Below, piece after piece: positions 35,921 through 44,330 of a DNA stretch of 64,000 nucleotides. The translations under genes were made by a program, and so were the position numbers. The stretch comes from SZUA-309 sp050185825 (GTDB lineage Bacteria > Pseudomonadota > Gammaproteobacteria > Pseudomonadales > Azotimanducaceae), in NCBI GenBank assembly GCA_050185825.1, contig JBFWZA010000009.1, positions 186,001 through 250,000 of the forward strand, in the 5' to 3' direction. Under the pieces are notes generated by a model, which worked only from the letters and a program-made list of their open reading frames with translations, was not told the origin of the DNA and ran no database searches. Within the stretch, counting starts at the first letter, position 1. Every line of letters starts with the position of its first letter.

Positions 35921-37225
35921 TCACCCGGTGGGGAACCCGTCCCCGCCGTACCCCACCAGAATCAGGATCACCAGCGTGAAGATCGCCAGCATGGTGATGG
36001 TGTCCAGCGCGCCCAGGGTGTGGTCCTCCTCGATCAGCGCGATGAGCACGTAGAAAGTGGGGAAGAGCAGCACGAACAGCAGCACGTTGGAGGGCGTGAA
36101 GGCGAGCGGCAGATCCACGTGGTCGACGGCGAGCACCCCCTGATACACGGCGATGGCGAGCAGGGTGAACGGCAGCACCATGAACATCACCTGGGTGATG
36201 CCGCCGAAGGCGTTGGCGAGCGCAATGCCGTACTGCTTGCGGCGATGCGCGCGCCAGAGGATCACGTACTCGCTCATGCCGGCAAAGGCGGCGAGGCAGA
36301 TGGCCGCCGCGATGGGGTTGAGATCCAGCTCTTCGATGGCCGTGTGCGCAAACTCGGCTACCCGCTCGCCGCCGACGAAAGCGAAAGCAGAGCCGATCAC
36401 GAACAGGAAGACGATGTGAGCGAGCGAGGTCTGCCGCACCTGATGATAGGCGTGCGCCTTGCGGGCCTCGATTTCCTCGGTGTTGAGCTGCAGTGCTTCC
36501 TGAACACGCGCTTCCTCGGAGGCATAGCCGCGCACCAGCCGCGAGAGGTACACCCCGAACACGCAGAGCATGATGACCGCGAGCACGGCGAGATCCAGCG
36601 CGACGAAGGCCTGCTTGCTGTGGCCGCCGGTGGAGAAGACGAGCATCACCAGTCCGATCACGGAGCCGATGCCCGCGCCGGCGATGAGCAGCTGTGTGCC
36701 AGCCTCGGTGATGGCGGCGGGCATGAGGAAGCGGCCCTTCTGATCTTTCGGCAGAAAGTAGGAGTACACGCTGAATACCAGCGCGTTGTTGTAGATCGTC
36801 ACCAGCGCGATCACCAGCGCGGCGAGCGGGCTCACCGGGATGACGAAGCAGATCACGACGAGCTCCGGCAGGGTGGCGACGATCTCCGCCACCGTGCCCG
36901 CCACGTAGTGGTCCCACAGGCGCCGGGCAGCTAAACGTTCTGTTGCGGTGACGAGCGCCTCGCAGGCCACCTCGATGAAGAGCAGGCCAATGACAAGGGC
37001 CACCACGGAGCGGAGGAAGGGCGGTAGCTCGAATCCGAATGCCTCCAGCGGTACCACGGCGGCCCACAGCACGATGGCGGCGATGAGCGGTCGCATCCAG
37101 GGCGGATATCCGCGCCAGCGCAGGTGCGCGGGTGTGCCGAAGGAACGCGCGGCATGACGGTGCGGGTCCAGGCCAGCGCTGCCTGACTCGCGTTCCGGGG
37201 CGGGCGGTGGGGGCGGTTGACTCAT
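35921..37225 (-). CDS. CaCA-type cation exchanger-like membrane protein
   Basis: A 434-residue polytopic protein with about 11 hydrophobic helices. Two inverted alpha-repeats of sodium/calcium exchangers are recognisable: GTVAEIVATLPELVVICFVI near 114-133 and FAGMSEYVILWRAHRRKQYG near 309-328, each with the conserved acidic residue. The N-terminus is Pro-rich and basic. The ion is not certain; calcium or another divalent cation exchanged for protons or sodium is typical. It is divergent from the EthD gene. Confidence 0.75.
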   Translation of the reverse strand: MSQPPPPPAPERESGSAGLDPHRHAARSFGTPAHLRWRGYPPWMRPLIAAIVLWAAVVPLEAFGFELPPFLRSVVALVIGLLFIEVACEALVTATERLAARRLWDHYVAGTVAEIVATLPELVVICFVIPVSPLAALVIALVTIYNNALVFSVYSYFLPKDQKGRFLMPAAITEAGTQLLIAGAGIGSVIGLVMLVFSTGGHSKQAFVALDLAVLAVIMLCVFGVYLSRLVRGYASEEARVQEALQLNTEEIEARKAHAYHQVRQTSLAHIVFLFVIGSAFAFVGGERVAEFAHTAIEELDLNPIAAAICLAAFAGMSEYVILWRAHRRKQYGIALANAFGGITQVMFMVLPFTLLAIAVYQGVLAVDHVDLPLAFTPSNVLLFVLLFPTFYVLIALIEEDHTLGALDTITMLAIFTLVILILVGYGGDGFPTG

Positions 37226-37302
37226 CGCCGCTCGACGATACGCGGTTTCGGGGTTGTGCAGAAGCGGGCATACTCGTCGACAACAGGCGTGCGGGGATCA
37301 GC

Positions 37303-37875
37303 GTGAAGGGGGCGGGCTTCGAATCGGTGCTGGAACTCGCGGCCACCGCGACGGATGTCGATGCAGCTCGAGCGCTGGCGGATCTCCATGGCGGGACGCT
37401 GTATGCAGACGAGCGCGACATCCCGGGGCTGCCGTTTCGAGCGCTCGTCACGCTGGTCACGGACGATCTCTCGAGCGTATCGCCCATCGCGGATGTTGGC
37501 CTGTATCTGGTGTGCCGCCGTACCATCAAGGCAGGGTCCGCGACGGTGCTCGGTCTGTTTCCCCTGGTGCACCACCCTGAACTGACACACCGGCAGGCGG
37601 ACGACCACTGGCGCGACGTGCATGCGCCGCTGGCGCTGAAGCATCATGCCTTCATGACCCACTACACGCAGCTGAGCGTCGTCCACACCCTGGCGGGCAT
37701 GCCGTTGGATGGCATGGCGTTGTGCGGATTCGCGTCGCTCAAGGACCTTCGCGAGCGGTTCTACAGCGAGCCCGACAGCCGCGGCGTGATCGCTGCGGAC
37801 GTTCAGACCTTTGCGGACACCCGGCGCTCACCACGGCGGCTGATCGTCAGCGAACGGCGATACGGACCCTCCTGA
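37303..37875 (+). CDS. EthD domain protein
   Basis: A 190-residue protein from GTG 37303, chosen because GGGGA lies close upstream; the open frame continues further but overlaps the divergent exchanger gene. The EthD core is LFPLVHHPELTHRQADDHWR followed by DVHAPLALKHHAFMTHYTQL, a dimeric ferredoxin-like fold found beside ether-degrading P450s and in ring-degradation pathways. The N-terminal half is a degenerate copy of the same fold. Function is unassigned. Confidence 0.7.
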   Translation: MKGAGFESVLELAATATDVDAARALADLHGGTLYADERDIPGLPFRALVTLVTDDLSSVSPIADVGLYLVCRRTIKAGSATVLGLFPLVHHPELTHRQADDHWRDVHAPLALKHHAFMTHYTQLSVVHTLAGMPLDGMALCGFASLKDLRERFYSEPDSRGVIAADVQTFADTRRSPRRLIVSERRYGPS

Positions 37876-37900
37876 ACTTCACCCGGCCTGTGTCTCCGGC

Positions 37901-38290
37901 TCACAGATAGCGCTCTGCGATCACGGAGAGTCCCCGATCGAATGTCTTGATGCGGTTGATGCCGCGCCGGCGGCAGCTCGCGAAGTGGCAGAGGTCCCTG
38001 GCGCCGATCTCGGGGAACTGATCCCGCAGATGGTGGGCAAGCCGCACGTCTTCGGATTCGAGCGGCCACACGTCGATGGTCGATCGGTCGATCAGCTCGC
38101 AGGCGGCAGCCAGTGTGTGAACGCGGTTTACGGGCAGGTAGGCATGCAGGAGTTCCTGCAGGACCTCCGCGGAGGTGACCAGGGCCTGATGGTCGGCGGA
38201 GGCGGTGGCGAAGAAACGTCTGGCCTCCGCGCGCAGTGAATGCTCACGGCCGACCGCGTACATGAATACGTTGCTGTCCACGAAGATCAC
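37901..38290 (-). CDS. VapC-family PIN toxin
   Basis: A 129-residue PIN-domain RNase. MIFVDSNVFMYAVGREH carries the first Asp (residue 5), SAEVLQELLH the conserved Glu (near 47), and ARDLCHFASCRRRG and TFDRGL the C-terminal acidic positions. Its start overlaps the end of the antitoxin gene by four bases. Toxins of this type cut RNA when freed from their antitoxin. Confidence 0.85.
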   Translation of the reverse strand: MIFVDSNVFMYAVGREHSLRAEARRFFATASADHQALVTSAEVLQELLHAYLPVNRVHTLAAACELIDRSTIDVWPLESEDVRLAHHLRDQFPEIGARDLCHFASCRRRGINRIKTFDRGLSVIAERYL

Positions 38291-38565
38291 GTCTCGGCAG
38301 CGCCTTCACCGCGAGACCGGCGCATCGTGCCGAGGTGTTCCTCCCAGTCGGGCTCGATTCCCTCATCGCCGAAATCTGCGTCGCAACGTTCGAAGAACGC
38401 GCTCACGTCTGCCGCATCCCGGAACGGCCGACGATCGACATGGCGTTGGATGCGCTCTTTCGCCGCCAGCCGGAGCCACTCGCTGAGCGAGACGCCTTCG
38501 GTCCGAGCGGCATGGACAAAGCGGTCCCGGTCCTCGTCCGGCAACACGAGCTGTATGCGGGCCAT
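38287..38565 (-). CDS. VapB-like ribbon-helix-helix antitoxin
   Basis: A 92-residue protein starting MARIQLVLPDEDRDRF; an in-frame ATG at 38595 is an alternative start. The pattern IQLVLPDEDRDRFVHAAR then GVSLSEWLRLAAKERI is a ribbon-helix-helix N-terminus, with an acidic C-terminal tail for toxin binding (AFFERCDADFGDEGIEPDWE). The gene overlaps vapC. A palindrome just upstream (38605-38629) is a good candidate operator. Confidence 0.78.
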   Translation of the reverse strand: MARIQLVLPDEDRDRFVHAARTEGVSLSEWLRLAAKERIQRHVDRRPFRDAADVSAFFERCDADFGDEGIEPDWEEHLGTMRRSRGEGAAET

Positions 38566-38604
38566 CTGATTTACCGATTCTGAAATGATGCTCATACTAT
38601 CAGC

Positions 38605-38629
38605 GCATGTGTAAGAAACATACACATGC
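38605..38629. promoter_or_regulatory. 9-bp palindrome upstream of the VapBC pair
   Basis: GCATGTGTA (38605-38613) and its exact reverse complement TACACATGC (38621-38629) flank a 7-base spacer, 10-40 bases before the antitoxin start. Ribbon-helix-helix antitoxins bind such palindromes for autorepression. Confidence 0.6.
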
Positions 38630-38769
38630 ATCTCCCCACCACAAGGTGTGGCTCCGCGTCCCGTTCTGCGTCTTTCGATTCCCTGAATTGAGCACCCCGT
38701 CCGTCTCCGATGCGGTAAGCCACCTATCCTCCGACTTGTCCGCGCAGGCTGAAACACGGAGGCGGAGCC

Positions 38770-40578
38770 ATGCGAGCCGTATTTATCATTTTGCTTGCCA
38801 TTGTGGGTGTTTCGTCACCGGCAGAGGGATCCACACCCCCGGCTGGCGGCGAGCTCAAGATCGAGATCCACTCCTCGCCCACCGATCTCACCGCCACGGG
38901 CAGCGAACCGCTCACCTACGAGATCGAGGGCGTCGCCTCCACCATCGGCGGCGTGCGCTACATCGACATGATGCTGGTGATGGACACCTCGGCGAGCCTC
39001 AGGGATACGGACCCGGACGGCTACCGGACCCTGGCCGCCGTCGGCCTCATTGCGCGCCTGTCGCCGAAGAGCGACATCCGGATCGGGGTGATCGGCTTCA
39101 ACGACAGCGCCGAGCTGCTGCAGCCACTCACGGACAACCGCAACGCCGTCAGCCAGGCCATCCGCGACCTCAAGCGCCGCGGCGGCACGGACCTGGCGGA
39201 GGGGATCGAGAGCGCCGTCGAGGAGCTCAATGCCAACGGCCGCGAGGACGCATCCCGGGTGATCGTGCTCTTCACGGACGGCATGTCGAACGAGAAGAAG
39301 GCCATGGCAGCCGCCGAGCTCGCGCGCGCGGAAGGCATTGCGGTGCAGACGCTGCTGCTCGGCGAAAACCTGAAGGGCGGCTTCCTGCTGGAGGCGATTG
39401 CGCAAACCTCCGGCGGCAGCTTCGTCTGGGTGCTCGATCCCACCGAGCTGCCGGACGCGTTCCTGAACCTGAAAACCACGGGCGTAGACACGGTGACCCT
39501 GTCGGTGAACGGCAGCGAGCCGGTGCCCGCCGAGCTGACCGCGGGCGCCTTCAGCGGCAGCGTGCCGCTCACTGCCGGCGAGAACCGGATCGTGGCGCTG
39601 GCGACGAGTCTGGACGGACGCACGAAGGAATCCGTGATCACCGTGAACGTCAGCGATGCGAGCTGTGCCGCTCTCGAGGTGGCCGCCACCCACGACGGGC
39701 TGCCGGCCATCTCCTTGAACGAGCGGGCGGTGGAGATCGTGGTGGATGCTTCGCGCAGCATGTGGGGGCAGATCGACGGGGTCTCGAAGATGGAGATCGC
39801 GAAGGACATCCTGCACACGGCGTCCGCCTCGTTGCCCGATGATCTCGATCTGGCGCTGAGGGCTTACGGCAACGCGAGTGCGAGCGAGGACAACGACTGC
39901 GCCGACTCGGGCCTGCTGGTGCCCTTCGGTCTGTCCAGCCGGCAGCCGATCAGCGCCGCCATCGACGGGCTCAAGCCGAAAGGTCAGACCCCCATTGCCT
40001 ATGCGCTCAAACAGGCGGCGGCGGACTTCGGTCCGCTCGACGGTGAGCGCTCCCTGGTGCTGGTCACAGACGGCATCGAGAGCTGCGGCGGTGACCCGGT
40101 GGCGGCCGCCCGGGAGCTCGCCGACAAGGGGATCACCCTCCACGTGATCGGCTTCGGCATCGGCAACGTCAGGGAGGAGGACGCGGTGAGCCTGCAGACC
40201 ATGGCTCATGTGTCCGGCGGTCACTACCTCACCGCCAACAGCGCGGACGAGCTGAAGGGCGCGCTGGACGCTACCGTGGGCACCCGGTTCCGCGTTTACG
40301 ATGGCGTGGACGTGGTGGCGAGCGGCGTGCTCGGGGCGAGCGAGCCCATGTTCCTGCCGTCCGGCGACTACCGGATCCGCTTCGACAGCGTACCGCGTCA
40401 CGAGGTGGCGTTCACCCTCTCGGCGCGAGACAAGCTGAACCTGATGATGGAGCGGCAGGGCAGCACGATCGTCCACAACGAGTATCGCGACCTGCTGGAA
40501 GCGACGTCGTGTGAAGCGGCGGTGGCGGCGACGAAGAGAAAGCAGAGGGAGGTGGTCCCTACTCTGGGGATCCGATAG
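38770..40578 (+). CDS. Exported protein with two VWA domains
   Basis: A 602-residue exported protein with a signal peptide (MRAVFIILLAIVGVSSPAEG). The first von Willebrand A domain (about 55-230) has a DxSxS MIDAS in LVMDTSASLRDTDPDGY and IVLFTDGMSNEKK. The second (about 315-495) has VDASRSMWGQIDG and LVLVTDGIESCGG. The C-terminus (about 500-560) is a short beta domain ending in FTLSARDKLNL. Metal-dependent adhesion or scaffold roles are typical. No obvious membrane anchor or sortase-like signal is seen. The convergent PhyH gene overlaps its 3' end by about 20 bases. Confidence 0.85.
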   Translation: MRAVFIILLAIVGVSSPAEGSTPPAGGELKIEIHSSPTDLTATGSEPLTYEIEGVASTIGGVRYIDMMLVMDTSASLRDTDPDGYRTLAAVGLIARLSPKSDIRIGVIGFNDSAELLQPLTDNRNAVSQAIRDLKRRGGTDLAEGIESAVEELNANGREDASRVIVLFTDGMSNEKKAMAAAELARAEGIAVQTLLLGENLKGGFLLEAIAQTSGGSFVWVLDPTELPDAFLNLKTTGVDTVTLSVNGSEPVPAELTAGAFSGSVPLTAGENRIVALATSLDGRTKESVITVNVSDASCAALEVAATHDGLPAISLNERAVEIVVDASRSMWGQIDGVSKMEIAKDILHTASASLPDDLDLALRAYGNASASEDNDCADSGLLVPFGLSSRQPISAAIDGLKPKGQTPIAYALKQAAADFGPLDGERSLVLVTDGIESCGGDPVAAARELADKGITLHVIGFGIGNVREEDAVSLQTMAHVSGGHYLTANSADELKGALDATVGTRFRVYDGVDVVASGVLGASEPMFLPSGDYRIRFDSVPRHEVAFTLSARDKLNLMMERQGSTIVHNEYRDLLEATSCEAAVAATKRKQREVVPTLGIR

Positions 40579-41623
40579 TTCTCTCAGACCCGCTTAGATA
40601 TGGCGCCATATCGATGCCGTGGACCCCATAGCGGGCTTCCACCGCGGCAAGCGTCTCATCACACCAGTACTTGGAGCCCGGCGCTGGAAAACCCAGCACC
40701 GTGCGCTGATCCACGGTGGCGGTCGCGATCAGCTTCTCCAGATACTTCGAGGAGTGGTAGGCCGACCAGGACCAGCCGGTGTGCAGGGTGGCGATCCACT
40801 CGGCGGAAGCTTTCCGGTAGGTGATGTTCTGCGCCAGCCGCAGGCGGCCGGGGACCAGCGGCGTGCCGCGATGCCAGAGGTCGTGGCGGTAGAGCAGCAC
40901 ATCGCCGGGGGCGTAGTGCACCTGCTGCTCGCGCTCGTAGAGGCCCGCGCGCCAGTCGGCGAGCGCGGGACGACGCCCCGCGAAGTCGGCCTCCGCGGTT
41001 GTGCGGTCGTTTATCCAGTCCAGATCGCCGATGCCCGGTGAGTCGACGATGGGCCAGCGGTAGGCGGGATCGTCATCACCTTCCCGAGCCACCAGCGCGG
41101 TGGCTCCGCCGCAGTCCTCCACCCGATCGAGATAGACGATGAGCTCCACCGCGTCCGGGCGATCCCAGGGGCTCGGGTGGGCAAGGGTGTGATTCGGATA
41201 GTCCACGTGCATGCGCTGATCGTCGTTGTCGCGCGCGGCGGGTGCCCCGGTCTGCCCGTACTTGGGCCAGAGGTCCGACTGGGTAAGCCGGAGATCCGGA
41301 ACGTCGACAGCGAGCAACTGGGCCACGGCGGCGAGCAGAGTGGGATGCAGAGTGACGGCGTTGAAGGCATCGCTGCGCGACGGGAAGACCAGCCGGCCGC
41401 CGCTGCCGAAGTCCCGCGCGCCGCGTGCCGCATCGGAGCCGGGTGCGGGGAAAGCCTGCAGGGCGTCGATTCGCAGCTCCTCGATCAGCCCACGCTCGAA
41501 CAGTCCCGAGACGAAGGCGAAGCCGCGCTTGCGCCAGGAATGGATCTGGTCGGGCGTGAGCGGTTCTACGCCTGCGACTGTTGGCGTTGCGTGGATGCCG
41601 GGCCTGGAAGCAAACGCCTTCAG
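40559..41623 (-). CDS. PhyH-type Fe(II)/2OG oxygenase, start codon unclear
   Basis: A phytanoyl-CoA dioxygenase-like protein. The HxD is in RMHVDYPNHTLAHPSPWDRP; the distal His and Arg lie in LLYRHDLWHRGTPLVPGRLR. The domain start (LTPDQIHSWRKRGFAFVSGL) is at about 41565, but no ATG, GTG or TTG lies in frame between there and the upstream gene. A CTG at 41623 is the nearest possible start. The open frame continues into the lipoprotein gene, where it looks like shadow. A mutated start, a non-standard start, or coupling to the upstream gene, whose stop overlaps at 41620-41622, are the options. Confidence 0.65.
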   Translation of the reverse strand: MKAFASRPGIHATPTVAGVEPLTPDQIHSWRKRGFAFVSGLFERGLIEELRIDALQAFPAPGSDAARGARDFGSGGRLVFPSRSDAFNAVTLHPTLLAAVAQLLAVDVPDLRLTQSDLWPKYGQTGAPAARDNDDQRMHVDYPNHTLAHPSPWDRPDAVELIVYLDRVEDCGGATALVAREGDDDPAYRWPIVDSPGIGDLDWINDRTTAEADFAGRRPALADWRAGLYEREQQVHYAPGDVLLYRHDLWHRGTPLVPGRLRLAQNITYRKASAEWIATLHTGWSWSAYHSSKYLEKLIATATVDQRTVLGFPAPGSKYWCDETLAAVEARYGVHGIDMAPYLSGSERTIGSPE

Positions 41624-42126
41624 CGAGTCAGCACCAGATACGGATCCAGATCGCAGCTGCCGGAGCTGGATTTCACCGTGTACTTGATGATCAGGCTGGC
41701 CTGGCCCGCACCCGGCCAGGTGGACTCCGCGACGATATTGCAGTTCTTCACCCCCGGATTCATGGAGCCCAAGTTGTTCTGGCACGGGTTGAACGTGGTC
41801 ATGGTATCGAACTCGATCGCGAACCGTGGATTTGGCACGGTGCTGTCCGGAACCGGCGTGAACTTGATCTGTTCTCCGGCACGGCGGCAGATCGCGCCGC
41901 CAATCGGTGGGCTGCACTGAGGCAGTACCGGAGACGCGTCGATCGGGCAGTCACCGGCGAACGTGATGTACACATTGTCCTTGACGGTGGTCAGGCCGGC
42001 AGAGTTTATCTGTGCCGCCGTCAGTATGGGAAATGCTGTTGCGCTCGAATCCCGGATGACGACGTTCGTGCACCCGCCCAGAATCATGAGCAGGGCGGGA
42101 AGGGTCCAGCAGATTGTCCTAGTCAC
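41620..42126 (-). CDS. Hypothetical lipoprotein
   Basis: A 168-residue protein with a lipoprotein signal (LPALLMILGGC, Cys near residue 19). The mature part is Cys-rich (six further Cys, e.g. GDCPIDASPVLPQC, ICRRAG, NPCQNN and VKNCN), suggesting disulfides, and ends in a beta-strand pattern ASLIIKYTVKSSSGSCDLDP. I do not recognise the family. It lies three bases downstream of the TIR-TPR gene stop and is probably co-transcribed with it. Confidence 0.7.
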   Translation of the reverse strand: MTRTICWTLPALLMILGGCTNVVIRDSSATAFPILTAAQINSAGLTTVKDNVYITFAGDCPIDASPVLPQCSPPIGGAICRRAGEQIKFTPVPDSTVPNPRFAIEFDTMTTFNPCQNNLGSMNPGVKNCNIVAESTWPGAGQASLIIKYTVKSSSGSCDLDPYLVLTR

Positions 42127-42129
42127 TTT

Positions 42130-44193
42130 CTATCTCCTCTCTTTGCTCGCCTCGGAAGGCTCGGTCGGATCCGCCGGTAGGTCTGAAAAGGACGGATCCG
42201 CTTGAATCAGAACGGTTGGATACCCGAGATCAGCTGCGATCTTCAGATAACGGGACGCCGCATCCGGATCATCTAGGCGCGCGGATGCCACGGCGGCGAT
42301 GTAGGCCATCTCGGGGTTCCGCGAGATCGTGTCGTGTCTTTGCTCGAGAATCGCTCGAGCTCTGTCGGATTCACCGAGGGCGGCGAAGATCGGCGCCTGA
42401 CCGACTTCGGCGGCAAGGTTTCCCGGATTGATGGCGAGTTCCCGATCGATCTGCTCGAGGGCGCGCTGAAAAGACACGCGGGCTTCATCGGATTCGAGCT
42501 GAAGCTGCGCATCCCCCAGGCTGCTCCACCAGCGGAAGTCCTCCGGATGGCGTTGCACCGCCTCCCGATACATGGCCACGGCGCCTTCCGGGTCGCCGGA
42601 CCAGTAGTAGGCACTGCCGAGATTGCCGAAGGCCGCCGCGCTCGGGTCCACCTGGAGTACCCGGGTCCAGGCGTCGATGGCCCGGTCGAACTCGCCGACC
42701 ATCAGATTGGCCACCGCCAGGTTGTTCAGCACGGTGCCGTCCTGGGGGGCCAGCGACAGCGCCCGGTCGAAGCTTTCACGCGCTTCGTCGAGCAGGCCCG
42801 CGCGGAGCTGGAAGATGCCGAGCTCGTTGTAGGGGCGCCAGTAGCCTCGTTGCGTGATGACGGCCTGCCGCAGCAGGCGCTCGGCCGCAGCGCCGTCGCC
42901 GCGGGCATCGGAGATCCGCGCGAGGCCGATGTAGGCCTCGGCCGAGGAGGCGTTCAGCTCCAGCGCTTCGGTGTAGCTCGCCTCGGCCTCCGCCATCTCG
43001 CCGGCGAGCAGGTAGAGGTCACCGAGAGCGAGCCCCGCGTCTGAGGAGCGCTCGGAAGCCTCGAGTGCCTGCGTGCAGTGAGACCTTGCGGTGTCGAAGT
43101 CCTGGCTGTTGCGTGCCGTTTCGAATCTGGAAAGAAACACCCGGCAGAGCCCGGCTTCCGCTTCCGGATAGCCGGGCGCCAGCGCCTGGGCCTGAAGGAA
43201 GTAGTCCTCGGCGCCGTCCACCTGACCCTGCCGCAGCAGGGACTTGCCGCGCAGGTACAGCACGTAGGCTTCGCTGGACGCCTGCGTGGCCGTGACCGGC
43301 TCGCTCGTATCGGGCACGTCGTGCACGCCGATCATGGTCAGCACGTCGTTTGCGATCTCGTGGCGCAGCCGTTCCAGATCGGCGGCGATCCGCACGTACC
43401 GCTTCGAGTCGCTGAGATAGCCGTCCTCTGCAGCGATCAGCTCCAGGGCGATCTCGATCTGGCCGGACACATCCGAGATGGTGCCCGCCAGCAGCCAGCG
43501 CACCCGCAGCCGTTCGCCGATCTCCCAGGGTGCCAGGGTATCCGGCAGTGCCCGGGTGGCGGAGCGTGCGGCCACGGGCTGCTGATCCACTTGCGCCAGG
43601 GTTTCCCGCAGCTCGTCGACGAACACACTGGTGATTTCCGCGAGCCTCGGGTCGGCGAGGGTGTTTTCGAACTGGAGCACCGCAAGGCTGCGCTCCGGCA
43701 CGTCGGAGGTCTGCCATCGAGTGCACTGATCGCTGGTCAGGCAGGTCCCGGCAAGGCCCACCGACATGACAAGCCCGGCAACACCCGCGGCAGTCATCAG
43801 CCGGCGGATGCGCCGTCGGGAGAGTTGAGCCCGTATCCCGGCCACCAGCGCCGTTTTGCCGTTTTCCGGATCGTCGTGCAGAGAAACCACCTGCACGGAG
43901 CCGAACTCGGGCGGGATGTGAACGTCTTCGAGGAGCAGCGGGACGAGGATCTTCCGCTCCCGCGCCTGGTTGGCTTCGAGCCGTACCCAGGGTGAGCGGA
44001 TGGCAGCCTCGGACCAGGCGACCACCACGCAGCGCGCCCGCTTGAGCTGCCGTTCGATGACGCTCGGCCAGGTTTCGCCGGGTTTGAGCGCCCGATCCCA
44101 CCAGACGGACCATCCCTGAGCCTCGAGTGCGGCGACGATTCCGCGAACCCGATCCACGTCCTGACTGGCGTAGCTCAGGAAGATATCCGACAT
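42130..44193 (-). CDS. TIR-domain / transmembrane / TPR protein
   Basis: A 687-residue protein starting at ATG 44193. A TIR domain fills about residues 1-130: SDIFLSYASQDVDRVRGIVA, a WW motif, and the candidate catalytic Glu in WVRLEANQARERKI. One membrane segment follows (RLMTAAGVAGLVMSVGLAGT near 145-165). A periplasmic domain of the FlgO/adenylate-cyclase-associated type (RSLAVLQFENTLADPRLAEI) comes next, then about ten TPR repeats (about 330-680). Bacterial TIR proteins can degrade NAD+, often in defence, but this TM-TPR layout also matches signalling proteins. No nearby defence partner is seen. Confidence 0.82.
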   Translation of the reverse strand: MSDIFLSYASQDVDRVRGIVAALEAQGWSVWWDRALKPGETWPSVIERQLKRARCVVVAWSEAAIRSPWVRLEANQARERKILVPLLLEDVHIPPEFGSVQVVSLHDDPENGKTALVAGIRAQLSRRRIRRLMTAAGVAGLVMSVGLAGTCLTSDQCTRWQTSDVPERSLAVLQFENTLADPRLAEITSVFVDELRETLAQVDQQPVAARSATRALPDTLAPWEIGERLRVRWLLAGTISDVSGQIEIALELIAAEDGYLSDSKRYVRIAADLERLRHEIANDVLTMIGVHDVPDTSEPVTATQASSEAYVLYLRGKSLLRQGQVDGAEDYFLQAQALAPGYPEAEAGLCRVFLSRFETARNSQDFDTARSHCTQALEASERSSDAGLALGDLYLLAGEMAEAEASYTEALELNASSAEAYIGLARISDARGDGAAAERLLRQAVITQRGYWRPYNELGIFQLRAGLLDEARESFDRALSLAPQDGTVLNNLAVANLMVGEFDRAIDAWTRVLQVDPSAAAFGNLGSAYYWSGDPEGAVAMYREAVQRHPEDFRWWSSLGDAQLQLESDEARVSFQRALEQIDRELAINPGNLAAEVGQAPIFAALGESDRARAILEQRHDTISRNPEMAYIAAVASARLDDPDAASRYLKIAADLGYPTVLIQADPSFSDLPADPTEPSEASKERR

Positions 44194-44330
44194 GGGACGA
44201 CCACCAAATCTGGGGGCGTCGCGATCTTCTAGCACCCGCGGATTGACGGGTCAACAGACGGGCGTTCGCGTCAGGTTGCCAGTCGCTCGCGGATGGTCGC
44301 AAACTGAACCCGGGAGAGGAGGGAAAGACG

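Noticed and set aside
38770..40578. VWA protein as a pilus tip adhesin
   Set aside because: Two MIDAS motifs are present but no pilin, sortase or secretion partner lies nearby.
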